The translations under genes and the position numbers were made by a program. Source: Stenotrophomonas sp. UBA2124 (lineage in GTDB: Bacteria > Pseudomonadota > Gammaproteobacteria > Xanthomonadales > Xanthomonadaceae). Taken from it: a stretch of DNA of 64,000 nt. The notes under the pieces are model-generated. The model worked only from the letters and a program-made list of their open reading frames with translations. It searched no databases and was not told where the DNA came from. The DNA is taken from assembly GCA_002329155.1 (NCBI GenBank), contig DCXY01000024.1, positions 1 to 64,000 of the forward strand, in the 5' to 3' direction. The stretch's first letter is position 1. Every line of letters starts with the position of its first letter. Positions 43,478 to 52,282 of the stretch are shown here, in pieces.

Positions 43478-44749
43478 ATGAAACGTTGTTACCCATGGCT
43501 GATCTGTGTTGTCGCCATGCTCATGCTGGCCATTTCCAACGGCATGACCATGACCGGGATCACCGCGTTCGATCCTTCGCTGCTGGATGAATTCGGCTGG
43601 AGCCGTGGCCAGCTCAAGTTCCGCGACATGTTCAACCTGCTGCTGGCCGCAGCACTGTCGCCGTTTGTTGGTGCGTTGATCGATCGTATCGGTGTGCGCA
43701 CCCTGGCGTTGTTCGGCAGCGTGCTGCTGGCGGTGCTGTACGCGGCGTATTCGCAGGTGCAGTCCATCGCCCACGTGTACCTGATCCATGTGGGCTTTGC
43801 CGCGGTGGTGGTCAGCAGCGGGCTGAGCGTGGCGGTTATCATGGTGTCGGAGTGGTTCCAGACCCGCCGTGGCACCGCGCTGGGCATCGCGCTGGTGGGC
43901 AGCAGCGTGGGCGGCATGCTGGTGCCGAAGGTGATCGTGGCGCTGCTGCCGGCCCATGGCTGGCGCGAGAGCTTCCTGCTGATGGCGGTGATTCCGGTGG
44001 CGCTGTTCTTCATCTGCCTGCTGCTGGTACGCAGGCCCGGCGCGTTCGGCGCGCAGCCGTGGGGCGCGGGGCAGGCCAGTGCCACGTGCCGCCCCGGTGT
44101 GGCCAGCAGTCTGCCGGACCTGAGCTACCGGCAGGCTTTGCGCACGCGCACGTTCTGGGCGCTGTCGCTGGTGGCCATCACCACGTTCTGGGGAATCATG
44201 TCCTTGTCCTCGCACCTGATCCTGCACATGAAGGACCTGGGCTTCAGCGGCAAGCAGGCGGCCGACGGCATGTTCCTGCTGTTCGGGCTGGGCATGGTGG
44301 GCAAGTTCCTGTTCGGTTTCCTGGCCGATGTGACCACGCCCAAGAAGGTGTTCATCAGCAACGTGGCGCTGATGGCGGTGGGCGCGGTGATCATCGCGCT
44401 GCAGCAGCCGGGGCTGCTGTGGACCGGGCTGGTGGTGATGGGGCTGGGCTGGGGCGGGCTTTACGCGATCCTGCAGCTGCAGATCGTGGAAGCCTTCGGC
44501 CTGAGCGCGGCCGGCAAGATACTGGGCACCATCTCGTTGATGGATGCCACCTCCGCGGGCCTGGGCATCTGGCTGACGGCGGTGATGTTCGACCATTACG
44601 GCAACTACCGCATCGCCTTCATCGTGATCGCGGTGCTGGTGGTGATCGGCCTGCTGGCCTCGCTGCTGGTGCGCGATGAGCGCCGGCTGGCCTTTGCCGG
44701 CGAGGCGAACATGCAGCCTGTGCCGGGGCCTGGCCTCCAGCGCAGGTGA
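43478..44749 (+). CDS. MFS transporter
   Basis: A 423-residue inner-membrane transporter with twelve predicted membrane segments. GALIDRIGVRTLALFGSVLLA is the loop 2-3 signature, and EWFQTRRGTALGIALVGSSVGGML resembles the oxalate/formate and monocarboxylate subgroup. The substrate is probably the organic acid degraded by the surrounding genes, by inference from shared operators. AAGGGAAG at 43467-43474 precedes the ATG. It is divergent from the GntR-dehydratase operon. Confidence 0.88.
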   Translation: MKRCYPWLICVVAMLMLAISNGMTMTGITAFDPSLLDEFGWSRGQLKFRDMFNLLLAAALSPFVGALIDRIGVRTLALFGSVLLAVLYAAYSQVQSIAHVYLIHVGFAAVVVSSGLSVAVIMVSEWFQTRRGTALGIALVGSSVGGMLVPKVIVALLPAHGWRESFLLMAVIPVALFFICLLLVRRPGAFGAQPWGAGQASATCRPGVASSLPDLSYRQALRTRTFWALSLVAITTFWGIMSLSSHLILHMKDLGFSGKQAADGMFLLFGLGMVGKFLFGFLADVTTPKKVFISNVALMAVGAVIIALQQPGLLWTGLVVMGLGWGGLYAILQLQIVEAFGLSAAGKILGTISLMDATSAGLGIWLTAVMFDHYGNYRIAFIVIAVLVVIGLLASLLVRDERRLAFAGEANMQPVPGPGLQRR

Positions 44750-44819
44750 AGTCCGCTTTCCGCAGCCTCCCTTTCGCATGGCGAAGGGTAGGCCGGGAGA
44801 GTTGAACACCTCGAAACGA

Positions 44820-45482
44820 TCAGAACGGCTTGGTCTTGCCCAGCACGACGATCGCCAGAATGATCAGCCAGATGCACAGCACCGGAATCTTCACCCGCGC
44901 CACCAGCTGACGCAGTGCCTGCTGCTCGGCATCGCTGGCGGTGTTGGCCACCACCTTGCCGAACAGCGGGCCGAATGGGCGCAGCTGGATGCGCACCAGC
45001 AGGCCCATGCTGATGATGCCGGCGAACAGCAGCAGCTTGGCGCCCAGCCAACCGGTACGGGCAATCACGCCACCTTCGGTAAGGGCATCAATGCCGGCGG
45101 CAACACAGGCAATGAGCACCAGCACACGCAGGTTGAAATCAATGCGGGTGATGACGTGGCCAATGGCCGAATGTTCCTTGACGAAGGCCACCCAGGCCAG
45201 CGCCAGCCATGCCAGGGTGAGCAGCCATATCGCCCATGTCCAGCCCTGCAGCGGCAGCAGGCCGGCCTGCGTGGCCAGGCTCAGGCCGGTGCCGAAAGCC
45301 AGGATCAGGCAGGTGCGCGGGATCATGTCCAGCAGCATCATCGCCTTGGCCGAGAACAGCCGCACCGGCAGGGGCTGTGCGGGGTCGGCGATCTTGCCGG
45401 CGATGTAGAACACGCCAAGGTCGCCGCCCAGCCAGTAACCGCCGATCAGCAGGTGCAGCAACAACAGCAGTTGGTATTCCAT
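44820..45482 (-). CDS. CopD-like membrane protein, paralogue A
   Basis: A 220-residue protein with about six membrane segments. TM1 is LLLLLHLLIGGYWLGGDLGVFY with a buried His and the H-L-L-x-x-x-Y-W-L-G pattern; later conserved points are the D-x-I-P-R motif, a charged TRIDFNLR turn, GAK in TM5 and the C-terminal KTKPF. Three other genes here (48777, 58663 and 61027) share these points. The fold recalls CopD/DUF2269 proteins, but the role is unknown. GGAG sits six bases before the ATG and directly after the T-run of the receptor's terminator. Confidence 0.75.
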   Translation of the reverse strand: MEYQLLLLLHLLIGGYWLGGDLGVFYIAGKIADPAQPLPVRLFSAKAMMLLDMIPRTCLILAFGTGLSLATQAGLLPLQGWTWAIWLLTLAWLALAWVAFVKEHSAIGHVITRIDFNLRVLVLIACVAAGIDALTEGGVIARTGWLGAKLLLFAGIISMGLLVRIQLRPFGPLFGKVVANTASDAEQQALRQLVARVKIPVLCIWLIILAIVVLGKTKPF

Positions 45483-45492
45483 TGCATTCTCC

Positions 45493-45522
45493 AAAAAGCA
45501 TCGCTCCCTTGCGGGAGCGATG
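45493..45522 (-). terminator. Terminator or attenuator between the TonB receptor and paralogue A
   Basis: On the minus strand CATCGCTCCC and GGGAGCGATG (45499-45508 with 45513-45522) form a perfect 10-bp stem with a four-base loop, followed by TTTTT at 45493-45497. The T-run is immediately followed by the GGAG ribosome site of the next gene, so expression of that gene depends on read-through or on an internal start. Confidence 0.88.
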
Positions 45523-45543
45523 TGTCAGCCGTGCGGGTGTGGC

Positions 45544-47664
45544 TTACCAGAAGCGGTACTTGAACTCCACGCCGTAGCTGCGTGGCACGTTCGGGTAGAT
45601 CACGCCGATGCCCAGGTTGGCGATGTCAAAGCCACCGGTGGAGACGAACTTGTCACCCAGGTTCTTGCCCCACAGCGCCACCGACCAGTTCGCATCACGC
45701 GGCTCGTAGGAGATGCGTGCGTTGTACTCGGTATTGGCGCGGGTCATGATCAGCCGCGAGGTGTCCTGGTTCTGGTAGTACTCATCGGTGTGGCGTGCCT
45801 GCGCACTGAGCACCAGGTCGGCATTGCCGACCGGCTGCACGTAGGTGCCTGCCAGCGTCCACTGCATGTCCGGCGCGCTCTTCATGTGACGGCCCTTGAA
45901 GTAGGCGGCATTCACGTCGCTGTAGTTCTGGTACTCGCCGTCGATGGTGCCTACGCTGGCATCCACGCGCAGCTTGTCGGTGAGCTGGGCCTGGGCATCG
46001 ACCTCGAAGCCCTGGATCAGCGCGCCGGTGGCATTGGTCATCACGAACACGCCGTCCTGGTTGACCGCGGTGAGCTGGATGCCGGCATAGTCCAGGCGGT
46101 AGTAATCCGCGTTCAGGCGCAGGCGGTTGTCCCACAGCGTGGATTTCACGCCGATCTCGTAGGCCTTGAGCGTTTCCGCGTCCACCGGGGTGACCGTGGC
46201 GTAGGTGGTGCCACGGCCGTTGAAGCCGCCACTCTTGAAGCCGGTGGTGGCGCTGACATAGCCCATCACGTTGTCGCTGAAGTTGTAGGACAGCAACGCC
46301 TTCCAGTCCGGGCGGGTCCAGGTCTTTTCCAGTGCCTTGGTGTAGTTCAGTTCGCCATTGGCCTTCACCGAGCGCACGCTGAAATCCTTGTTCTCGTAGC
46401 TGTAGCGGCCGCCGAGGGTCAGGGTCAGCTTGTCGGTGAGCTTGTAGTCGCCCTGCGCGTAGATGGCGTAGGCCGTGGTGTCCTGCTTGACGTAGTTGGT
46501 GCCGCCGCGCACGAAGATGTCATTGCGGGTGGGCTGGTCGTTGTGCTCCCAGAAACTGAACACACCGGCCACCCAGCTGAAGGGGCCGTCCAGCTGCGAG
46601 GTGAACTGCGCCTCGTAACCGTGCTGGTTCTGCTTCTGGTCCTGCTCCAGGTGGTAGCGCATCTGCGCGGTGCCATCCACGTCCATGTAGAAGTGGTGGT
46701 CCAGCGAGCGGTAGTGGGCGATGTTGCGCCAGCTGAAGGAGCCGAAGTCGGTTTCGCTGGTCAGCGCCACGCCGAACTGGTCGATGTTGTTGATGCCCAG
46801 CGTATCGGTCTGGGTCTTGTAGAAACTGCCCAGCCTGGGCACGACGTGGTCGGGGCCATCGAACATCACCGGCGCACCCCATGCCGGGGTGGAACGCTCG
46901 CGCAGGCGGTCGATGCTCAACGTGGCGTAGGACGCCTCGCCCCAGGTGGAGGCGAAGGCCAGGCGGCCGGCCAGCACGTCCTGGTCGTTGACCCAGCGGT
47001 CGTGGCTGATGTCATGCATGATGCCGTCGCGGTTGCGGCTGAGCACCGCGGCCGAGATATCCAGCGATTCGCCGACGCGGGTGGCGAAGGTGAGGCGGCC
47101 ATCGAGGCGGCCCATGTTGCCCACGCTGCCGTCGAAAGTCAGCTTGTCCTCGCCGGTGGGCTTCTTGGAGATGTAGCGGATGGCACCACCGGTGGCGTTG
47201 CGGCCATACAGCGTGCCCTGCGGCCCGCGCAGCACTTCGATGCGGTCCACGTCGTAAAGGTCGAACATGGCACCGTTCTGGCGCGGAATGTAGACATCAT
47301 CGATGTACAGCGCCACGGCAGGATCGTTGGTGAACATCGACTCGTCGGCGCCCACGCCGCGCATGATGATCTTGGCGCCCGAGCTGGTGCCGGTGTTCTG
47401 TTCGATGATGATGTTGGGCGTGGTGAACTTGACGTCGTCCACGCGCTTGATCTGCATGCGGTCCAGCGCAGGGCCGCTGATCACGCTCATGCTGAGCGGG
47501 GTCTTCTGCATCTCCGCCTCGCGGCGCTGCGCGGTGACGCTTACCTGGTCCAGCTGCACCGCGTTGTCGGCGCTGGTGGGGGCGTCTTCGGCATGCACTG
47601 CCTGACTACCCAGGGCGGCCATGATCGCAACCGCCAATGCACTCCGGTACACAACTTCTTTCAT
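45544..47664 (-). CDS. TonB-dependent outer-membrane receptor
   Basis: A 706-residue receptor with signal MKEVVYRSALAVAIMAALGSQAVHA, a TonB box-like QLDQVSVTAQRR, a plug with VEVLRGPQGTLYGRNATGGAIRYISKKP (the group of receptors common in sphingomonads, caulobacters and xanthomonads), and a barrel ending VEFKYRFW. It has no STN domain, so it is not a signalling receptor. It probably imports the substrate of the surrounding catabolic genes. Both operator classes lie upstream. A terminator follows. Confidence 0.9.
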   Translation of the reverse strand: MKEVVYRSALAVAIMAALGSQAVHAEDAPTSADNAVQLDQVSVTAQRREAEMQKTPLSMSVISGPALDRMQIKRVDDVKFTTPNIIIEQNTGTSSGAKIIMRGVGADESMFTNDPAVALYIDDVYIPRQNGAMFDLYDVDRIEVLRGPQGTLYGRNATGGAIRYISKKPTGEDKLTFDGSVGNMGRLDGRLTFATRVGESLDISAAVLSRNRDGIMHDISHDRWVNDQDVLAGRLAFASTWGEASYATLSIDRLRERSTPAWGAPVMFDGPDHVVPRLGSFYKTQTDTLGINNIDQFGVALTSETDFGSFSWRNIAHYRSLDHHFYMDVDGTAQMRYHLEQDQKQNQHGYEAQFTSQLDGPFSWVAGVFSFWEHNDQPTRNDIFVRGGTNYVKQDTTAYAIYAQGDYKLTDKLTLTLGGRYSYENKDFSVRSVKANGELNYTKALEKTWTRPDWKALLSYNFSDNVMGYVSATTGFKSGGFNGRGTTYATVTPVDAETLKAYEIGVKSTLWDNRLRLNADYYRLDYAGIQLTAVNQDGVFVMTNATGALIQGFEVDAQAQLTDKLRVDASVGTIDGEYQNYSDVNAAYFKGRHMKSAPDMQWTLAGTYVQPVGNADLVLSAQARHTDEYYQNQDTSRLIMTRANTEYNARISYEPRDANWSVALWGKNLGDKFVSTGGFDIANLGIGVIYPNVPRSYGVEFKYRFW

Positions 47665-47717
47665 GACTCGCCTCGTAGCGTGGATGGAAGAAACAGGGGG
47701 TACGGAACCAGCATCGA

Positions 47718-47733
47718 CATATAGATATATCAA
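47718..47733. promoter_or_regulatory. AT-type operator upstream of the TonB receptor
   Basis: Bases 47718-47733 read CATATAGATATATCAA, the reverse complement of the TGATATATCTATAT core at 43330-43346. It lies about 55-70 bases before the receptor start. Confidence 0.7.
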
Positions 47734-47756
47734 TGCTTCTTTTGAGTATTGGCCTA

Positions 47757-47770
47757 TTTGTCCGGACAAT
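47757..47770. promoter_or_regulatory. CCGG-type operator upstream of the TonB receptor
   Basis: Bases 47757-47770 read TTTGTCCGGACAAT, one mismatch from the perfect palindrome TTTGTCCGGACAAA. A further CCGGAC half-site follows at about 47774. Together with the AT-type operator it forms a two-site control region for the receptor. Confidence 0.75.
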
Positions 47771-47927
47771 CAACCGGACTTTTGCAGTTTCCCTGCACAA
47801 CTTGAAAAATCGGCCGCGTTCACGCAAACCGCCTGAAAACAGCGGTTTGGCGATGAATGGGTGGAAAAGCGGAGACGCCGGAGCGGCGGCAAATGACCTA
47901 TAGGTATCTGCGACAGGTCAAAGATCG

Positions 47928-47954
47928 GCGCGATGTGCATGTGCAGCATCGCGC
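47928..47954 (-). terminator. Hairpin downstream of the SDR gene
   Basis: GCGCGATG (47928-47935) pairs with CATCGCGC (47947-47954) around an 11-base loop, about 20 bases beyond the SDR stop on the minus strand. No T-run is present, so it is a weak candidate. The 150 bases between it and the CCGG operator hold nothing else supported. Confidence 0.4.
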
Positions 47955-47972
47955 ACGAAACGTGCGCGCGGC

Positions 47973-48758
47973 TCAGTCGCGCATCAGGGCGCCGCCGTTG
48001 ACGTGCAGCACCTGTCCGCTCACATAGGCGGCGGCAGCGGACAGCAGAAACAGCACTGGCCCAACCACATCATCCGGCACGCCGATGCGGCCCAGCGGCA
48101 CGCGCGCGGCGTAGTCATCAATGGACAGGCGCAGCGGCGGGCCGTCCTCGCGCCCGCCACGGCCATAGCCGCCGCGCAGGAAGGCGGTATCCACGCCACC
48201 CGGCGCAATGGCATTGACCCGTACCGTTGGCGCGGCTTCTGCGGCAAGCACGCGGGTGAGCGCCGCCACCCCGGCCTTGGCACTGGCATACGCCGCATAG
48301 CCGGGGGCGCCGATGTTGGCGATGCCGGTGCTGATGTTGACGATGGCCGCGTCGCTGCCGTGTTGCAGCAGTGGCAGCGCGTGCTTGCAGCACAGCACCA
48401 TGCCGCGCAGGTTGCCGGCATGGATGTCGTCGAACATGGCCATGTCCAGCTGCGCCACCGGCGCAAGTGCACTGGTGTAGCCGGCCACGTTGACCAGGTA
48501 GTCGATGGCCCGGTGCCGTGTGGCCAGCTGTGCGAATGCGGCCAGCACCGAGGCTTCATCGCGCAGGTCGATGGCGATGCCCTGCACGGTGTCGGGCAGT
48601 GGCCGCGCCAGCAGCGACGTTGCCAGGTCCATCACCACGACCTGCACACCCTGCGCCAGCAGCGCGGTGACCACGGCGTCGCCTATGCCGCCACAGCCAC
48701 CGACAACCAGTGCGGTGCGTGCGGCGGGAAGGCGGACAGCATTCACATCGGTATCCAT
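47973..48758 (-). CDS. Short-chain dehydrogenase/reductase
   Basis: A 261-residue classical SDR: cofactor loop VVGGCGGIGDAV at residues ~18-29, the VNVAG strand, catalytic Ser in IVNISTGIAN and the YAAYASAK motif with Tyr and Lys. It should oxidise or reduce a secondary alcohol/ketone with NAD(P). The acidic residue after the second strand (VMDLA) suggests NAD. It is 18 bases downstream of the membrane-protein gene at 48777 and probably in its operon. Confidence 0.88.
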   Translation of the reverse strand: MDTDVNAVRLPAARTALVVGGCGGIGDAVVTALLAQGVQVVVMDLATSLLARPLPDTVQGIAIDLRDEASVLAAFAQLATRHRAIDYLVNVAGYTSALAPVAQLDMAMFDDIHAGNLRGMVLCCKHALPLLQHGSDAAIVNISTGIANIGAPGYAAYASAKAGVAALTRVLAAEAAPTVRVNAIAPGGVDTAFLRGGYGRGGREDGPPLRLSIDDYAARVPLGRIGVPDDVVGPVLFLLSAAAAYVSGQVLHVNGGALMRD

Positions 48759-48776
48759 GCAGGCTCCGTTTGCGTG

Positions 48777-49442
48777 TCAGAAAGGCTTGACCAGGCCAAG
48801 AAAGGCCATGGCCGCGCTGGTGCTCCAGAACACATAGACAATGGGCCGCGCGCGCCGCAGCGCGGTGGCGAACACCGCCTCGGTGGCCGCGTTGGAACCC
48901 TCCCGCTCAAGCCGGCGGAAGCCTTCGGCCCAGCCGCCCATCACCCGCCGCAGCAACAGGCCCAGCACCAGCAGGAAGCCGAAGCCACCCACTTTCAGCG
49001 CCAGCCAGCGCGCAGCGAATACCTCGCCGGTTACCAGTGCATGCGCGGACAGCGCCAGCAACAGCAGCGCCAGAACCACGCGGATGCCATGATCAATCTG
49101 TTTCAGGCGTTGGCCGATGGCCATGGCCTGGTTGCGGTATACCGACCAGGACAGCAGCAGCCAGGCGATGCCGCCGGCCCAGATGGCAGCCATTGCAGCC
49201 ACCGGCAGCTGCACCAGCCCCAGGTTGCGCGCAAGCTGCAGGCCCAGCGGCAGCAGCAGGATCAGCGCGCTGCGCGGCAGCAGGTCGATGCGCAGTGCGG
49301 CCTGCAGGAAACGCCGCCGTTCGGCCAGCGGCAGGTCGGCACGTGCCACATAGGCCGAGTTGACGTATACGCCCCAGTCCGGCGCCAGCCAGTAAGCAAA
49401 CAGCAGCAGATGGGCAAACACCAGGTAGACATGCCAGGCCAT
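48777..49442 (-). CDS. CopD-like membrane protein, paralogue B
   Basis: A 221-residue polytopic protein with the same pattern as paralogue A: VFAHLLLFAYWLAPDWGVY in TM1, RIDLLPRSALIL in TM2, a KQIDHGIR turn, ALKVGG in TM5 and the C-terminal GLVKPF. Its function is unknown. It is the first gene of an operon with the SDR, and its promoter region holds the perfect palindrome at 49518-49539, shared with the divergent hydrolase. Confidence 0.75.
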   Translation of the reverse strand: MAWHVYLVFAHLLLFAYWLAPDWGVYVNSAYVARADLPLAERRRFLQAALRIDLLPRSALILLLPLGLQLARNLGLVQLPVAAMAAIWAGGIAWLLLSWSVYRNQAMAIGQRLKQIDHGIRVVLALLLLALSAHALVTGEVFAARWLALKVGGFGFLLVLGLLLRRVMGGWAEGFRRLEREGSNAATEAVFATALRRARPIVYVFWSTSAAMAFLGLVKPF

Positions 49443-49517
49443 TGCGCGGGCTCCCTGCAGGTTGTCGATGCGGCCCGTGCGGTACGACGCGGAGGCAGGA
49501 CCGTGAGCGGCTAATTA

Positions 49518-49539
49518 GCATATTGATATATCAATATGC
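49518..49539. promoter_or_regulatory. Perfect 22-bp palindromic operator
   Basis: GCATATTGATA at 49518-49528 is followed directly by its exact complement TATCAATATGC at 49529-49539. The TTGATATATCAA core belongs to the AT-type operator class. It sits between the divergent paralogue B/SDR operon and the hydrolase gene and could control both. Confidence 0.82.
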
Positions 49540-49577
49540 AAAATGGGTTCACTACCTGCCCGCATGAAGGAGTGCCC

Positions 49578-51161
49578 ATGATCCAGCGCCAGTTCGTCCG
49601 TATCGGCAACCGCCACGTGCACTACCGCCACGCCGGCACCGGGCCGGTGCTGATGCTGCTGCACCAATCGCCGCAGAACTCGCGCATGTGGCTTCAGATG
49701 ATGGAACGCTTTGCCGGCCACTACACGGTCATCGCGCCGGACACGCCCGGCTTCGGCTACTCCGAGCCGCTGCCGGATGCCGCGCCGGGCATCGACCGTT
49801 TCGCCGAGGCCACGCTGGAGCTGGCCGATGCGCTTGGTATCGACCGCTTTGCCTTGTTCGGCATGCATACCGGCGGCCTGATCGGCATGCACCTGGCGTG
49901 GACCGCGCCCGAGCGCCTGCACTGCCTCATCGTTGATGGCTACGCGCTGTTCAACGATGCCGAGCGCGCACGCTATACCGACCGCTACCTGCCGCCGTTT
50001 GCCCCCAGCTGGGACGGCGCCCACCTGCGCTGGCTGTGGGCACGCATGCGCGAGCAGCTGTACTTCTTCCCGTGGTGCGAGCCTTCGGCCGAATGCGCGA
50101 TACGGCTGCCGCCGTATACCGCGCAGGGCACCCACGATGCGGCCATGGATATCCTGGATGTCGGCGACAACTACCGCAGCGGCTACGGCGCCGCCTTCGC
50201 CTATACCCAGCGCCAGCGCGTGGCCGAGCTGCGCTGCCCCACGTGGTTGATCTACCGCCATGATGACGTGCTGCTCAGTCATCGCCCGCGCCTGCCCGCG
50301 CTGCCGGCCAACGTGCTCAGCATCGAGGAACCCGATGGCGTGGACGGGCTGCACAGGCGCATGGATGACATCCTGCGGCAGACCCTCGATGGCACCGGTG
50401 CCGGTGTGCAACTGGCTGCGCGCGAAGCACAGGGTTGGTCACGGCGCATGCTGGCCACACCGGCAGGCGAGGTGGCCTGCTGGTACCGCCCCGGTGATGC
50501 ACGGCGGGTGCTGCACCTGCATGCGCCGGGGCAGGCGCCATACCGCCCGCAGCTGGCCGAGGGCGACACGCATACCCACGTGGCGGTGGAGCTGCCGGGC
50601 CACGGTGCATCCTCGGAAATGCCGGCCGCGCCGGATGCCGCGCTGGTGCACACGGCCCTGCAGGCGGTGTGCGCGCAGTTCTGCGCGGGCACGGACGTGG
50701 TGATCCATGCCCATGAAGCCGCCTGTGGCTACGTACCGGCGTTGGCGGCATGGCTGGGTGCACGCCTGCATCAGGTGGTGCTGTACCGGCCGTTGCTGTT
50801 GCGTGCCGATGAACGCGCCTGCTTCCTGCGCCAACTGCCGGCGCCGGAGATACATGCGGCCGGCGGGCACATGGCCGAGGCGTGGCAGTGGGAGCGCGAG
50901 CGGCACCTGCTGTGGCCGTGGCTGCCGCCCAGCGCACAGGCGCGGCGGCTGCGCGCCGCACCGCAGGTAGAGCAGGTACATGCCAATGTGGTGGAGCTGC
51001 TGCGCCTTGGCCCGCACCTGCCCGTACTGTTCGACGGTGCGCTGCTGCCGGATCTGGAACAGGCGATCCGCTCGCTGCACGTACCGGTGCAACCGCTCGC
51101 CGATGATGCGGATGACTTTGAAGGGCGCATCGCCGCGCTGCGCACGGCACTTGCCGGCTGA
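49578..51161 (+). CDS. Double-domain alpha/beta hydrolase with His at the nucleophile position
   Basis: A 527-residue protein. Residues 1-~270 are a complete alpha/beta hydrolase domain (LMLLHQSPQNSRMW, VIAPDTPGFGYSEP). The nucleophile elbow reads LFGMHTGGLIG, so His97 occupies the place of the usual Ser. Residues ~300-527 look like a second, degenerate hydrolase-type fold (VAVELPGHGASSEM; the corresponding elbow region AHEAACGYV also lacks Ser). The catalytic mechanism is therefore unclear. AAGGAG at 49567-49572 marks the start. The 22-bp palindrome is 39 bases upstream. Confidence 0.8.
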   Translation: MIQRQFVRIGNRHVHYRHAGTGPVLMLLHQSPQNSRMWLQMMERFAGHYTVIAPDTPGFGYSEPLPDAAPGIDRFAEATLELADALGIDRFALFGMHTGGLIGMHLAWTAPERLHCLIVDGYALFNDAERARYTDRYLPPFAPSWDGAHLRWLWARMREQLYFFPWCEPSAECAIRLPPYTAQGTHDAAMDILDVGDNYRSGYGAAFAYTQRQRVAELRCPTWLIYRHDDVLLSHRPRLPALPANVLSIEEPDGVDGLHRRMDDILRQTLDGTGAGVQLAAREAQGWSRRMLATPAGEVACWYRPGDARRVLHLHAPGQAPYRPQLAEGDTHTHVAVELPGHGASSEMPAAPDAALVHTALQAVCAQFCAGTDVVIHAHEAACGYVPALAAWLGARLHQVVLYRPLLLRADERACFLRQLPAPEIHAAGGHMAEAWQWERERHLLWPWLPPSAQARRLRAAPQVEQVHANVVELLRLGPHLPVLFDGALLPDLEQAIRSLHVPVQPLADDADDFEGRIAALRTALAG

Positions 51162-51226
51162 GTGATGCAGGCACATCCGGCAGCATGGCTGCCGGATGCG
51201 CTCAAGGGCGTCGCGTGGTGCCGGGC

Positions 51227-52165
51227 TCAGTGCGGCTGGAACACTTCCAGCTGCTCGCCATCCGGGCCGAGCACAGTGGCGACATCGCACTGGCCGAAGC
51301 CGGGCAGCGCAAGCGTGGCGCGTGCCACCAGGCTGGCGCCCTGCGCCTGCAGCAGGGCCAGGTCGGCATCCAGATCGGTGCTGGCCAGCGAGGCGGAAAC
51401 AATGCCGATGTTCGGCGGCACCGCCACCTCGCGCAGCGGTGCATCGGGCAGATGCTGCATGTCCAGATAGGCGAACATCTCCACCCGGCCCGGCACGATA
51501 TGGCCGTCCTTGATCAGGTTGACGTTGTGGATGCGCACCGGCCGGTCGGTGCCGAGCAGGGTCTGCAGCTCGGGGAAATCCAGCACCCGGTCGAACAGCA
51601 CCTGGAAGCCCAGCGCCTTGTAGAACGCCACCGAGCGCGCCACGTCGCGGGTGGCGATGGCGATGGTCTGCAGCACGCTCACCTCGGTATGCAGCGGGCC
51701 GCGCAGCTCACCGCCGCGCTCGTAGGAGAACACGTCCAGGCGGATGCCATCGGGGTCGTCGTTGATCGAATCGCGCACCGCGACCTCGTCGCTCACTTCC
51801 CAGTAGCTGGGCTCGTGCGCGCTGCTGCCACCGGCGGCGGTGATGGCCTGCATGGTGGCCAATGCATCGCGGCAGCGGAAGTTCATGGCGTAGTAGCCAC
51901 TGCCGTTGTAGAGGTTGTCCGCGTTCCACAGGCGCTGCCCGGGCGCGTCGAAGGCCACCAGGCGGATGCGGCCCAGGCCGGAATCGTCCGGTGCCAGCAT
52001 CGCGTAGCGGCCCTTGAGTGCAGGGTCGTGGCGCCATAGCGGTGCCAGTGCGGGCGACAGCTCGCCCTGCGTCTGCACCTGGTAACCCAGTGCGTTCTGG
52101 TAGAAGGTGCAGGCGCGCTGCAGGTCGCTTACACCAAGGGTGACTGCCTTTACTTCGGACAACAT
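51227..52165 (-). CDS. Two-module VOC protein, extradiol-dioxygenase-like
   Basis: A 312-residue protein with two VOC modules: KAVTLGVSDLQRACTFYQNALGYQV at the start and TIAIATRDVARSVAFYKALGFQVLFDRV at about residue 165. The overall length equals that of type I extradiol dioxygenases. The usual His-His-Glu iron ligands are not clearly in place, so activity as a dioxygenase is not established; a lyase or isomerase is possible. The start is ATG at 52165. A CCGG operator lies 56 bases upstream, between this gene and the GntR gene transcribed in the same direction. Confidence 0.75.
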   Translation of the reverse strand: MLSEVKAVTLGVSDLQRACTFYQNALGYQVQTQGELSPALAPLWRHDPALKGRYAMLAPDDSGLGRIRLVAFDAPGQRLWNADNLYNGSGYYAMNFRCRDALATMQAITAAGGSSAHEPSYWEVSDEVAVRDSINDDPDGIRLDVFSYERGGELRGPLHTEVSVLQTIAIATRDVARSVAFYKALGFQVLFDRVLDFPELQTLLGTDRPVRIHNVNLIKDGHIVPGRVEMFAYLDMQHLPDAPLREVAVPPNIGIVSASLASTDLDADLALLQAQGASLVARATLALPGFGQCDVATVLGPDGEQLEVFQPH

Positions 52166-52220
52166 GCCGGGCTCCTGTTGCAGGATCGGGGAAAGGTCGT
52201 GCCTGTCCCGATCCTGCAAT

Positions 52221-52234
52221 ATGTCCGGACAAAT
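52221..52234. promoter_or_regulatory. CCGG-type operator upstream of the VOC gene
   Basis: Bases 52221-52234 read TATGTCCGGACAAA, followed by a partial second site ATTGTCC. It shares the TGTCCGGACA core with the sites at 43411, 47757 and 61736. Confidence 0.72.
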
Positions 52235-52282
52235 TGTCCAGCGACGCTGGTCGGGCAGCCGGTGACGCTGCCCGTTCCCGGC

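Noticed and set aside
45520..47724. Plus-strand open frame of 734 codons opposite the TonB receptor
   Set aside because: It is the shadow of the receptor, which has a signal peptide, plug and barrel motifs on the minus strand.
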